13,100 nt of DNA. Origin: Clostridia bacterium. GTDB taxonomy: Bacteria; Bacillota; Clostridia; Christensenellales; CALWSW01. The stretch covers positions 1-13,100 of the forward strand of contig JAHZEH010000031.1 in NCBI GenBank assembly GCA_019421925.1, read 5' to 3'. The translations under genes and the position numbers were made by a program. Shown here one piece after another: positions 7,280 through 13,100 of the stretch; position 1 is the first letter of the stretch, and each line of letters opens with the position of its first letter. A model generated the notes under the pieces. That model saw only the letters and a list, made by a program, of their open reading frames with translations, had not been told where the DNA came from and did not search any database.

Positions 7280-8107
7280 TCACTGCAGCAGCCAGTCCGC
7301 CGGACGGATGGAAATGGTCTCCTTCTCCTCATCCACCCCGTCCAGCACCATGAGGGAGCGGAAGTCCCGCAGACGGGTATCGGTGGCCAGCGTAGAGACC
7401 AGCACGCCCACGCCCACCACAGTCACGGCAAACTCCTTCATCATACTGCAAATGGCGTTGACCGTACCGCCCCCCTTGGTGAAGTCGTCGATGATGAGGG
7501 CCTTTTGCCCCTCCTTGACAGCCCGGCGGGCCAGGGACATGGTCTGAAGCCTTTTGGAAGCGGTGGACAGATAGTTGATCGTGACGACCGAGCCCTCCGT
7601 GACGCGGTTATCTCTGCGGGCGATGACCAGGGGAATGCCCAGCGCCCGGGCAGTCATCAGGCCGATAGGCACGCCTTTGCTCTCCACCGTAACCACCACA
7701 TCCGGCTCCGCCTTATAATAAAGGGAGGCAAAAATTTCCCCCATGCGGCGGATATAGGCGGGGTCGGCAAACAGGTCCACGGTGTAGAGGAAGCCGCCGG
7801 GCAGGATGCGCTGGGGGGAGGAGAGCTCCTTACACACATTCTGAATGAAAGCCGCATTGCTCTTTTGGGAATAGGCGGCCATAAATTTGACGCCGCCCGC
7901 CGCGCCCGGCACCGTCTCGATCCGCCCCAGTCCATTGGCCTCCAAAACATCGCGCAGGGCGGACATATCCTCCGAGAGCGTGGATTTGGCGCAGCCAAAG
8001 TGATCCGCGAACTGGGTCAGCGTATGCAATTGGTTGGGCTGCTGGGCGAGCATGAGCAATATCATCGCGATTCTCTCGCTGCGTTTGATCTTGTTCAATG
8101 GAATCAT
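7280..8107 (-). CDS. purR: purine operon regulator PurR
   Basis: The 275-residue protein has the Bacillus-type PurR architecture. A winged-helix DNA-binding domain (about 5-78) contains LTQFADHFGCAKSTLSEDM (30-48), and a type I phosphoribosyltransferase-like domain follows, with the PRPP-binding motif ALIIDDFTKGGGTV (203-216). In the family PRPP binding relieves repression of purine genes. The annotated ATG at 8107 directly abuts AAAGG, leaving no spacer. A TTG at 8098 lies 9 bases after AAAGG and would give a protein beginning NKIKRSERIAMI, closer to the N-terminus of relatives. The true start may therefore be 8098 (272 residues). The gene is divergent from murC and heads the purR-glmU-prs-pth-mfd cluster. 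It has its own promoter and a PurBox-like pair upstream, suggesting autoregulation. Confidence 0.96.
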   Translation of the reverse strand: MIPLNKIKRSERIAMILLMLAQQPNQLHTLTQFADHFGCAKSTLSEDMSALRDVLEANGLGRIETVPGAAGGVKFMAAYSQKSNAAFIQNVCKELSSPQRILPGGFLYTVDLFADPAYIRRMGEIFASLYYKAEPDVVVTVESKGVPIGLMTARALGIPLVIARRDNRVTEGSVVTINYLSTASKRLQTMSLARRAVKEGQKALIIDDFTKGGGTVNAICSMMKEFAVTVVGVGVLVSTLATDTRLRDFRSLMVLDGVDEEKETISIRPADWLLQ

Positions 8108-8112
8108 CCTTT

Positions 8113-8156
8113 CATTCCGAATGTTAAAATAGTCCTACCAATTATAGTTCGACTTT
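8113..8156 (-). promoter_or_regulatory. PurBox-like inverted pair at the purR promoter
   Basis: Two 13-base sites in inverted orientation resemble the PurBox consensus AWWWCCGAACWWT. The site at 8156-8144 (minus strand, AAAGTCGAACTAT) matches 11 of 13, and that at 8113-8125 (plus strand, CATTCCGAATGTT) matches 10 of 13. They are 18 bases apart; known pairs are 16-17 apart. One overlaps the -10 region and the other abuts the Shine-Dalgarno. Confidence 0.45.
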
Positions 8157-8169
8157 TTTAAAATTGCAA
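8141..8169 (-). promoter_or_regulatory. sigma-A promoter of purR
   Basis: On the minus strand TTGCAA (8169-8164) is followed after 17 bases by a perfect TATAAT (8146-8141). Transcription would start about 27 bases before the purR ATG. The spacer is AT-rich, unlike the surroundings. Confidence 0.8.
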
Positions 8170-8199
8170 GAGAAATCACGGGGAGGGGGACGGATATTT

Positions 8200-8232
8200 A
8201 AAAAAATACCCCCTGCCCGCCGCCATAGGGGG
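8200..8232 (-). terminator. orphan intrinsic terminator, minus strand, upstream of the purR promoter
   Basis: On the minus strand CCCCCT (8232-8227) pairs with AGGGGG (8214-8209) around a 12-base GC-rich loop, then TA and seven T (8206-8200). It points toward purR but lies upstream of the purR promoter, and no protein gene is recognised on the minus strand between it and murC. It may end a small RNA. Confidence 0.6.
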
Positions 8233-8497
8233 ATGTCCGCAGCGCTTCTCCCCTGGGTCTGAGCCAAACTCCCAACCCTCCGGATTGCCATGGATCGCCC
8301 CCCGCCTCCCCCCGGATATGGAATCGCTGTGCCGCTCTTCCCGCCCCCGGACCCCATCCAATACAAAGTGCCTTCAGCTCTTTAAGTTTTCATGGCCGTG
8401 AGACTGATAGGGGGAGGAATCCCGGACAGATTCCGGCGGCGGGCAATGCGGCCGTCGGATACCGTGATTTGGATTCCATTTCTCTGGCTACAGAAAC
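8233..8497. other. gene-free stretch of the purR-murC divergent region
   Basis: No convincing coding frame, tRNA or known riboswitch was recognised on either strand. The short open frames on the minus strand are glycine/arginine-rich translations of a G-rich strand and run across the terminator at 8200-8232. The stretch contains the hairpins at 8416-8460. A transcript on the minus strand ending at that terminator would be up to about 250 bases long, but no clear promoter for it was seen. Confidence 0.4.
8416..8460. repeat. two overlapping, mutually exclusive hairpins
   Basis: Hairpin A pairs GGAATC (8416-8421) with GATTCC (8429-8434) over a 7-base loop. Hairpin B pairs 8430-8440 with 8451-8460 (10 pairs, one bulge, one G-U) over a 10-base loop. 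They share 8430-8434, so only one can form. Neither is followed by a T run. They lie 38 bases upstream of the murC -35 box. Confidence 0.4.
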
Positions 8498-8527
8498 TTG
8501 CTGAATTGCCCCGACTGGGGTTATAAT
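8498..8527 (+). promoter_or_regulatory. sigma-A promoter of murC
   Basis: TTGCTG (8498-8503) and a perfect TATAAT (8522-8527) are 18 bases apart. The predicted start near 8534 leaves a leader of about 50 bases before the murC ATG. Confidence 0.65.
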
Positions 8528-8585
8528 GAAGCTATTCAAGCAATACAGTGGTATTGAATGATTCTAAGAAAAGGGAGTATCCCAG

Positions 8586-9965
8586 ATGAATACACTACAT
8601 ATTGACGATTTCAAGGGCAAGCGCCTGCATCTCATCGGCATCGGCGGAACGAGCATGAACGGCCTCGCCATGATTTTGAACCAGAAAGGCTATGTGGTCA
8701 CAGGCTCCGACCGGGGGGAGTCCCCCTTCACCCGCCGGCTCGCCGAACTGGGCATCCCCGTCACCATCGGCCAGACCGAGGCAAACGTTCACGGCGCGGA
8801 CATGGTGATCTATTCCGCCGCCATCAAGCCGGAGAATCCCGAGCGGGCCGAGGCCAGGCGGCTGGGCATCCCGGAGATGGAGCGCAGCGAGCTGCTTGGA
8901 CAGCTCTCCAGCCAGTACGGCACAGTTGTGGGGGTGGCCGGCTGTCACGGCAAGACCACCATTACCTCCATGCTCGCCCTTATCACCATGGAGGCAAAAC
9001 TTGACCCCACCGTTCACGTGGGGGGCTTTGTGGATTTCCTCCAGGGGGGCATCGCCCTGGGGAACAGCAGCCTGTTCCTCACCGAGGCCTGCGAATATGT
9101 GGAGAGCTTCCTGCATATCCACCCAACCCATGTTATCATCAACAATATAGACAACGACCACCTGGACTACTTCGGCGACATGGAGCACATCTGCAGCGCA
9201 TTCCGCAAATTCGTCGCCCTCATGCCCCCTGAAGGGGTGCTCTTCGGCTGTGCCGACGACCCCAGGGTGGTCAAACTCATGGAGGAGCGGGGGCACGGCT
9301 GCGTGTCCTACGGCCTGACCGGCGGGGACTACACCGCCCGGGATATTGAAATTCACAGCGACGGCACTACCCGCTTCACCGTGCTGAACCAGGGCAAGCC
9401 CCTGACGGAGATCGCTCTGGCCGTCCCCGGCAAGCACAACGTCGTCAACGCCCTGGCCGCCCTGGCCGCCGCTCTGGAGCTGGGCGCGCCCCTCCCCTCC
9501 ATTGCCTCCGCCCTCGCCAGATACCGCCTGACCCGCCGCCGGTTTGAGTTCTATGGGGAGCGGGACGGCGTGGCCATCTATCACGACTACGCCCACCACC
9601 CGGCAGAGATCGCCGCCTGTCTCCAGGGGGCGCGCAGCGTGTGCAAGGGCAAGCTGTACGCCGTGTTCCAGTGCAATTCCTACACCCGGGCCAAAACCCT
9701 GTTCTGCGGGGATGTCCGCTGCTTCGCGGACGCAGACGAGGTGCTGGTGCCCGACATCTACCCCGGCCGGGAGGTGGACACCGGCATCGTCCACGCCAGG
9801 GATATGGTCGCCGCCATCAACGCGGCGGGAAGCAAGGCCCTCTACCTGCCCACCTTCCCGGAGATCAAGGAGTACCTGCTGGCCCACTGGCAGCCGGGCG
9901 ATATGGTGGTTACGCTGGGCAGCGGCGACGTATACGTCAAAATGAACATCTTCCTCCAGGACTGA
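8586..9965 (+). CDS. murC: UDP-N-acetylmuramate--L-alanine ligase MurC
   Basis: The 459-residue cytosolic ligase adds L-alanine to UDP-MurNAc using ATP, the first amino acid of the peptidoglycan stem peptide. The N-terminal Rossmann domain has IGIGGTSMNGLA (17-28). The central domain has the ATP loop AGCHGKTT (118-125), EACEYVESFL (167-176) and NNIDNDHLDYF (186-196). The C-terminal domain has GKHNVVNALAA (282-292) and YHDYAHHPAE (332-341). All three Mur ligase domains are present and the length is normal. The loop reads GCHGKTT where the common MurC form is GTHGKTT, and the acidic motif is ACEY rather than the ADES seen in E. coli; this looks like a clostridial branch rather than damage. AAGGGAG lies about 10 bases before the ATG. 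It is monocistronic, with a sigma-A promoter before it and a strong terminator after it, and divergent from purR. The related ligase Mpl was considered but fits the context less well. Confidence 0.93.
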   Translation: MNTLHIDDFKGKRLHLIGIGGTSMNGLAMILNQKGYVVTGSDRGESPFTRRLAELGIPVTIGQTEANVHGADMVIYSAAIKPENPERAEARRLGIPEMERSELLGQLSSQYGTVVGVAGCHGKTTITSMLALITMEAKLDPTVHVGGFVDFLQGGIALGNSSLFLTEACEYVESFLHIHPTHVIINNIDNDHLDYFGDMEHICSAFRKFVALMPPEGVLFGCADDPRVVKLMEERGHGCVSYGLTGGDYTARDIEIHSDGTTRFTVLNQGKPLTEIALAVPGKHNVVNALAALAAALELGAPLPSIASALARYRLTRRRFEFYGERDGVAIYHDYAHHPAEIAACLQGARSVCKGKLYAVFQCNSYTRAKTLFCGDVRCFADADEVLVPDIYPGREVDTGIVHARDMVAAINAAGSKALYLPTFPEIKEYLLAHWQPGDMVVTLGSGDVYVKMNIFLQD

Positions 9966-9980
9966 TCCCCTGGACGGCCC

Positions 9981-10014
9981 ATCGGGACGGCGCGTAAAGC
10001 GCCGTCCCGATTTT
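9981..10014 (+). terminator. intrinsic terminator of murC
   Basis: A perfect 13-base-pair stem (9981-9993 with 9999-10011, beginning ATCGGGACGGCGC) closes a 5-base GTAAA loop, followed directly by TTT. It starts 15 bases after the murC stop and should separate murC from the sigma-factor operon. Confidence 0.9.
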
Positions 10015-10018
10015 CATA

Positions 10019-10046
10019 TGAACCGATAGCCCTCCTGTCCCGTCTA
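10019..10046 (+). promoter_or_regulatory. ECF-type promoter of the sigma/anti-sigma operon
   Basis: TGAACC (10019-10024) and CGTCTA (10041-10046) are 16 bases apart. This is one base away from the TGAAAC / CGTCTA pattern recognised by many Firmicute ECF sigma factors. Transcription would start near 10053, about 40 bases before the sigma ATG. The arrangement suggests that the sigma factor transcribes its own operon. Confidence 0.65.
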
Positions 10047-10091
10047 ATGAGTGTGCACAAAACAGGGATGCCGTCCCAAAGGAGTGAACCC

Positions 10092-10628
10092 ATGGAACTT
10101 GTTCAAACTTCCGTCCGCATGGCGGAGGAGAGCCCCACGTTGGCCCAGCGGGCGGCCCAGGGGGACGCTGCGGCCTTCTCCGTCCTGGTCCGCCGGTGCG
10201 AGGGCCTGCTCTTCTCCATCGCCGCCTCCTATTTCTCACAGCCGGGGGACCGGGCGGACGCCGTACAGGAAACTCTGCTGCGGGCCTGGCGTAAAATTTC
10301 CAGCCTGCGTCAGCCCCAGTATTTCCAAACCTGGCTGGTCCGCATTCTCATCAACGAGTGCAAATCCATGTGCAGGCGCCGTCAGGACCTTCCCCTGCCG
10401 GAGGCCCTGCCCGTCCATCAGGAGAGCGGCCCGGCCCTGGATATCCGCATGGCCCTGGCCTCTCTGGACAGGAAAACCCGCCTTGCGGCCACGCTCTACT
10501 ATTTCGGCCAATACTCCGTCTCAGAGATATCCTCCCTTCTGCGCGTTCCGGCGGGCACCGTCAAGTCCCGCCTCCACCGCGCCCGCATCCAACTCAAAGA
10601 GGAGCTGAAAGATTATGATGAACGATAA
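10092..10628 (+). CDS. ECF-family RNA polymerase sigma factor
   Basis: The 178-residue protein has the two-domain layout of a group IV sigma factor. Region 2 (about 24-93) has the conserved AVQETLLRAWRKIS (57-70) and FQTWLVRILINEC (78-90). Region 4 (about 118-172) carries a helix-turn-helix, YSVSEISSLLRVPAGTVKSR (141-160), followed by LHRARIQLKEEL. It should direct core polymerase to stress promoters. The ATG at 10092 is chosen because AAAGGAG lies about 7 bases upstream and because the in-frame ATG at 10047 lies ahead of the predicted transcription start. The gene overlaps the anti-sigma gene by 14 bases, so the two are probably translated in a coupled way. No signal-sensing domain is present, so control should come from the partner. 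The exact ECF subgroup and regulon cannot be assigned from the sequence. Confidence 0.93.
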   Translation: MELVQTSVRMAEESPTLAQRAAQGDAAAFSVLVRRCEGLLFSIAASYFSQPGDRADAVQETLLRAWRKISSLRQPQYFQTWLVRILINECKSMCRRRQDLPLPEALPVHQESGPALDIRMALASLDRKTRLAATLYYFGQYSVSEISSLLRVPAGTVKSRLHRARIQLKEELKDYDER

Positions 10629-12336
10629 TAGCCTTCTTGCCTTCCTGCGCCAGCATACCCCCCAGCCGGACGCGGCCTTTCAAAACGCCGTGGACCAGGC
10701 GTTGACCTCCCTCCCCCAGTCCAAAGCCCGCAGGGCGCACCGGCCCCTCTCCGTGGCCGCCGCCGCGCTGGCGGGCGCGCTGGCCCTCTCCGCTCTGGCC
10801 GCCGTGGCCGTGACCGTCTACCAGAACGTCTTTGGGGAGCTGCGGCAGGAGATGAACCACGAGGCCAGACTGCCCGAAGACGTGGTAACCGACCGGGTAA
10901 AGCAGCAGTTTGCCTCCGGCAGCGCCGCCGCGGTGAACCTGAGCGCCCAGGCGGGAGAACACACCCTGACCGTCATCAACCTGTTTCAATATGAATCCGG
11001 CGGCAAAACCTGCCTGGCCCTGGATTTCTCCCTGTCCCCCGCGCCCTCCGGTATCCTGCCCGCCCTGGATCAACTGACCCTGGAACAGAACGGCCTGGAG
11101 CTCGTCCTCTGCGGCGAGGCGGCCCAAATGGCGGAGACAAAGAAACCGGAGTATTTTGAGGTCAACTACCGGCAGGGCAAGGCCTATTTCCGCCTTGATT
11201 TCTCGGGGGCTCAGGCTCTCTCCCCAGGGGATACCCTCACCCTCTCGGGAACCCTGCACACCTATGACGAGGGCTTTGCCCGGACGGGCAGCCTGGGGGA
11301 ATTCACCCTCCCCATCGAGCTCTCCCAAAGCATGTTTGACCGCTATGAGGCCGAGTTGCTGGAGGGCGCCGTGGTCTCCCATCAAAACCGCATCAGCGAA
11401 TCCCTGGAGACCCTCAGTGCCATCGAGGCCCAGTCCGTACCCATCGGCCTGAGCAAGCAGAATGCCAAGGGCCAGACCATCACCCTCTCCGAATTCTCCC
11501 TGCTGCCCGACACTGGTATGCTCTATGTTGGCTACACCTTTGGGGGCGCAAGCATCACCAAGCTGGAATCCCTGGACTATGACCTCATGATCCGCATGGA
11601 CGGCATGGATCTCCCTTATGCTGGAAGCGTGGAGAACAACGAGGACTACAGCTTGTTTGTCAGGTCGCAACCCCTCGCCCGCGACCTGAGCAGCCTGCCC
11701 GAGGAATCTCTCGTCTATGTGGAGGCCATCCACTACGGCTATGACCCGGACAGCGGCGAGCCCGCCCCCGAGGCCACCCCCTTCATCTTCCGCTATAACT
11801 GGAAGGACAAGAAAGTCACCCTGCCCAAGGACAGCGCCGAGGAGGCCGAGTGGTTCGCCCAGGAAAGGGCCAGCCTCAAACCCGGCAGAAATCTGTTCTT
11901 TAATGTGGGAGGAGTCTCCCAGACGGTCGGGGACGTAACCGTCGCACTGGAGAGCGTTGAGCTGGAGGACGGGTTCCTGCGGGTGGAGCTCTCCTTTGAC
12001 TCCCTGCTGACCTATGACCAGGCGGACATGTGGGAATTCCCCGCCATCACATTGGCCGGTAAACCAGTACTCCAGGAGGGCGCCCTGGGATCTGACGGCC
12101 AGCCCGAAGGGGAGCCCCGCAAGCGCAGCATCAGCTGGATCGCCGTCTCCCCTCTCCACACCAGCGAGCTGCCCGAGCTTATCCCCCTCTCTGTGGATAA
12201 GACTGTCTACAGCTTCGACGCCAGCGGCAAACGCACCAAGCTGGGCGAGTTCCATCTGGAGACCGTTCTTCGCCTGAGCGACGGCGTGGAATTCCACGAG
12301 CCCACCGACCTGGAGGCCCAGAAAACCGAAAACTAA
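10615..12336 (+). CDS. membrane-anchored anti-sigma factor, DUF4179-like
   Basis: The 573-residue protein begins with a cytoplasmic segment of about 43 residues that includes a short amphipathic part (DAAFQNAVDQALTSL, 19-33) and a basic patch KARRAHR (37-43). One membrane span follows (about 45-69, alanine/leucine-rich). The remaining 500 residues are extracytoplasmic and rich in beta strand, with repeated patterns of the immunoglobulin-like type and no cysteine pairs. This matches the DUF4179 family, which accompanies ECF sigma factors in Firmicutes. The expected role is to hold the sigma factor at the membrane until an external signal is received. The ATG at 10615, followed by a second ATG, overlaps the end of the sigma gene by 14 bases, with GAGGAG upstream. 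No catalytic motif was recognised in the outer part, so the signal is unknown. It could be a general sensor of envelope stress. Confidence 0.8.
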   Translation: MMNDNSLLAFLRQHTPQPDAAFQNAVDQALTSLPQSKARRAHRPLSVAAAALAGALALSALAAVAVTVYQNVFGELRQEMNHEARLPEDVVTDRVKQQFASGSAAAVNLSAQAGEHTLTVINLFQYESGGKTCLALDFSLSPAPSGILPALDQLTLEQNGLELVLCGEAAQMAETKKPEYFEVNYRQGKAYFRLDFSGAQALSPGDTLTLSGTLHTYDEGFARTGSLGEFTLPIELSQSMFDRYEAELLEGAVVSHQNRISESLETLSAIEAQSVPIGLSKQNAKGQTITLSEFSLLPDTGMLYVGYTFGGASITKLESLDYDLMIRMDGMDLPYAGSVENNEDYSLFVRSQPLARDLSSLPEESLVYVEAIHYGYDPDSGEPAPEATPFIFRYNWKDKKVTLPKDSAEEAEWFAQERASLKPGRNLFFNVGGVSQTVGDVTVALESVELEDGFLRVELSFDSLLTYDQADMWEFPAITLAGKPVLQEGALGSDGQPEGEPRKRSISWIAVSPLHTSELPELIPLSVDKTVYSFDASGKRTKLGEFHLETVLRLSDGVEFHEPTDLEAQKTEN

Positions 12337-12347
12337 TTCTCCCCGCC

Positions 12348-12378
12348 CAGAAGAAAACGGCCCGCCCGCTTTCTTCTG
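12348..12378 (+). repeat. inverted repeat just after the anti-sigma gene
   Basis: CAGAAGAAA (12348-12356) pairs with TTTCTTCTG (12370-12378) around a 13-base GC-rich loop, 11 bases after the stop codon. No T run follows, so it is at most a weak terminator or an RNA-stabilising stem. Confidence 0.4.
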
Positions 12379-12461
12379 CCCCTCAAAACCCATGCCTGGA
12401 TCGCTGAGGGCCGCATCCTCATACGCTCCAATCCTTCAAAGCGGCATGCACGCCGCAGTCC

Positions 12462-12494
12462 GAAACCCTTGCCCGGCAAGGGTTTCCTTTTATT
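12462..12494 (+). terminator. intrinsic terminator of the sigma/anti-sigma operon
   Basis: GAAACCCTTG (12462-12471) pairs perfectly with CAAGGGTTTC (12477-12486) around CCCGG, followed by CTTTTATT. It lies about 125 bases after the anti-sigma stop and is the best plus-strand terminator in the spacer. Confidence 0.65.
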
Positions 12495-12562
12495 CGCCGC
12501 TGGTGCTAAACGTCCGGCCGCAGTTCGTAACCCCCGGGAAAGGATATCTGACTTCCCGATAC

Positions 12563-12597
12563 GCAGAAGGGCGCAGCCACCGGCTGCACCCTTCTGC
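12563..12597. repeat. long hairpin in the convergent spacer, possible terminator
   Basis: GCAGAAGGG pairs with CCCTTCTGC and, after one C/A mismatch, GCAGCC with GGCTGC around a 3-base loop. It lies 16 bases downstream of the minus-strand stop at 12613. On the plus strand five T follow at 12610-12614, about 12 bases after the stem; on the minus strand there is no T run. It may serve transcripts from both sides. Confidence 0.5.
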
Positions 12598-12612
12598 TGC
12601 ATGTATGCGTTT

Positions 12613-13100
12613 TTATGGGTTCGATCCGCCGTATCGCGCTATGAGCCGGGCCGCCCAGTCCAGCAGCGGACCCGTCAGGGCGGCCACCTCTCCGGCCCCC
12701 ACTTCTCTCTCTCTGAGGCCCAGCGCAGCTTCCAGCAGCGCCCGCTCCTCCGGGGGCAGTTTCCCAAGGAGAGCCGCTTTTTGCCGGACATAGTCCCCTG
12801 TCTGCTCAAAATGCAGGGCCTGCATCACAAAGCCGGCCCCCTTATACAGCCCCTTGACACACTCCCCATCCCTCCCGTGCAGGACGTTGTGCACGCCCAT
12901 GTGGTAGAGGTTGCAGGCCCCCGTCAGAATGGCCCGCCGTACATCCTCGTGCCTGATGAGGGGTCTCAGGTAATCAAGGCTCCCCAGGATGGGAATGGTA
13001 TCATAATAGAACTGAAAGAGATCCGCCCGGTCCCAGCTGAGGAGGGTCCCCCTGTCTGAAAAGAACCCGCATACCTTCTCCCGCTCCTCCAACTCCGCCA
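12613..13100 (-). CDS. unidentified helical protein, 5' end outside window; possibly a nucleotidyltransferase accessory domain
   Basis: The frame is open from the right edge to a TAA at 12613, showing about 162 residues. A TTG at 13092 could be read as a start, but the frame continues upstream in coding-like sequence (ending AELEEREK) and there is no proper spacer from a Shine-Dalgarno, so the gene is taken as entering from outside. The visible part is almost all helix. It includes SWDRADLFQFYYDTIPILGS, then NLYHMGVHNVLHGRDGE and a C-terminal helix RALLEAALGLREREVGAG. There is no signal peptide, membrane span or cysteine cluster. The layout resembles the helical C-terminal domain that follows small nucleotidyltransferase domains in clostridia, but no catalytic motif is in view and the assignment is a guess. 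It converges on the anti-sigma gene. Confidence 0.7.
   Translation of the reverse strand, partial: AELEEREKVCGFFSDRGTLLSWDRADLFQFYYDTIPILGSLDYLRPLIRHEDVRRAILTGACNLYHMGVHNVLHGRDGECVKGLYKGAGFVMQALHFEQTGDYVRQKAALLGKLPPEERALLEAALGLREREVGAGEVAALTGPLLDWAARLIARYGGSNP

Noticed and set aside
8142..8366. Small minus-strand frames of 61-74 residues in the purR-murC gap
   Set aside because: They run across the intrinsic terminator and the purR promoter, are Gly/Arg-rich and have no Shine-Dalgarno of note.
8196..8420. 6S RNA or a known riboswitch in the gap
   Set aside because: The length and terminator would fit a small RNA, but both halves are G-rich and do not give the long paired rod with a central bubble, and no conserved riboswitch core was recognised.
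8595..9887. 430-residue minus-strand frame opposite murC
   Set aside because: It is an antisense shadow of a full-length, motif-complete MurC and has no Shine-Dalgarno or recognisable domain.
10047..10091. Upstream in-frame ATG for the sigma gene
   Set aside because: It lies directly behind the predicted -10 box and before the predicted transcription start, and lacks a Shine-Dalgarno. The ATG at 10092 has AAAGGAG.
10594..12393. 599-residue minus-strand frame opposite the anti-sigma gene
   Set aside because: It is longer than the anti-sigma frame, but is Gly/Gln-rich without motifs. The plus-strand gene has a Shine-Dalgarno, sigma-gene overlap, a membrane span and a family match.
12333..12602. 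89-residue minus-strand frame in the convergent spacer
   Set aside because: It is built from the inverted repeats themselves, has biased Arg/Gly composition, and overlaps the terminator; more likely a translated repeat than a gene.

Overview
The window reads as a chromosomal housekeeping segment from a GC-rich (roughly 60%) Gram-positive Firmicute, most likely a clostridial gut bacterium of the Oscillospiraceae type. The grounds are gene order, Shine-Dalgarno style, sigma-A promoters, a PurR of the Bacillus/Clostridium type (winged helix plus phosphoribosyltransferase), a lipoprotein foldase, and an ECF sigma factor overlapping a single-pass anti-sigma factor. No phage, transposon, CRISPR array, rRNA or tRNA was seen.

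Left part, 1-8107, all on the minus strand and read right to left: purR, a glmU-like gene with only the uridylyltransferase domain, prs, pth, mfd and a PrsA-like lipoprotein foldase that runs off the left edge. The order purR-glmU-prs-pth-mfd matches the Bacillus subtilis cluster, but yabJ, spoVG, ctc and fin, which lie between these genes in Bacillus, are absent. Good sigma-A promoters precede purR, glmU and the foldase gene, the last lying in the 3' end of mfd. A hairpin with a T run lies between prs and pth. pth and mfd overlap by 8 bases. The cluster links PRPP and purine control (PurR senses PRPP, Prs makes it), UDP-GlcNAc supply, peptidyl-tRNA recycling, transcription-coupled repair and folding of exported proteins.

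Middle, 8108-8585: a 478-base gene-free divergent region. It holds the purR promoter, a PurBox-like inverted pair around it, a minus-strand intrinsic terminator with no recognisable gene feeding it, two overlapping hairpins, and the murC promoter.

Right part: murC (plus strand, peptidoglycan precursor synthesis) ends in a strong terminator. Seven bases after the hairpin and its short T run is an ECF-type promoter (TGAACC, 16 bases, CGTCTA) in front of an ECF sigma gene and its overlapping membrane anti-sigma gene, which suggests autoregulation. After the anti-sigma gene comes a palindrome-rich 276-base convergent spacer, then the C-terminal part of an unidentified helical protein on the minus strand that enters from the right edge.

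The content is mostly conventional. The points most worth checking are the autoregulated sigma/anti-sigma module, the GlmU lacking its acetyltransferase half, the PurBox-like pair on purR, the orphan terminator that may mark a small RNA, and the insertion inside the parvulin domain of the foldase.
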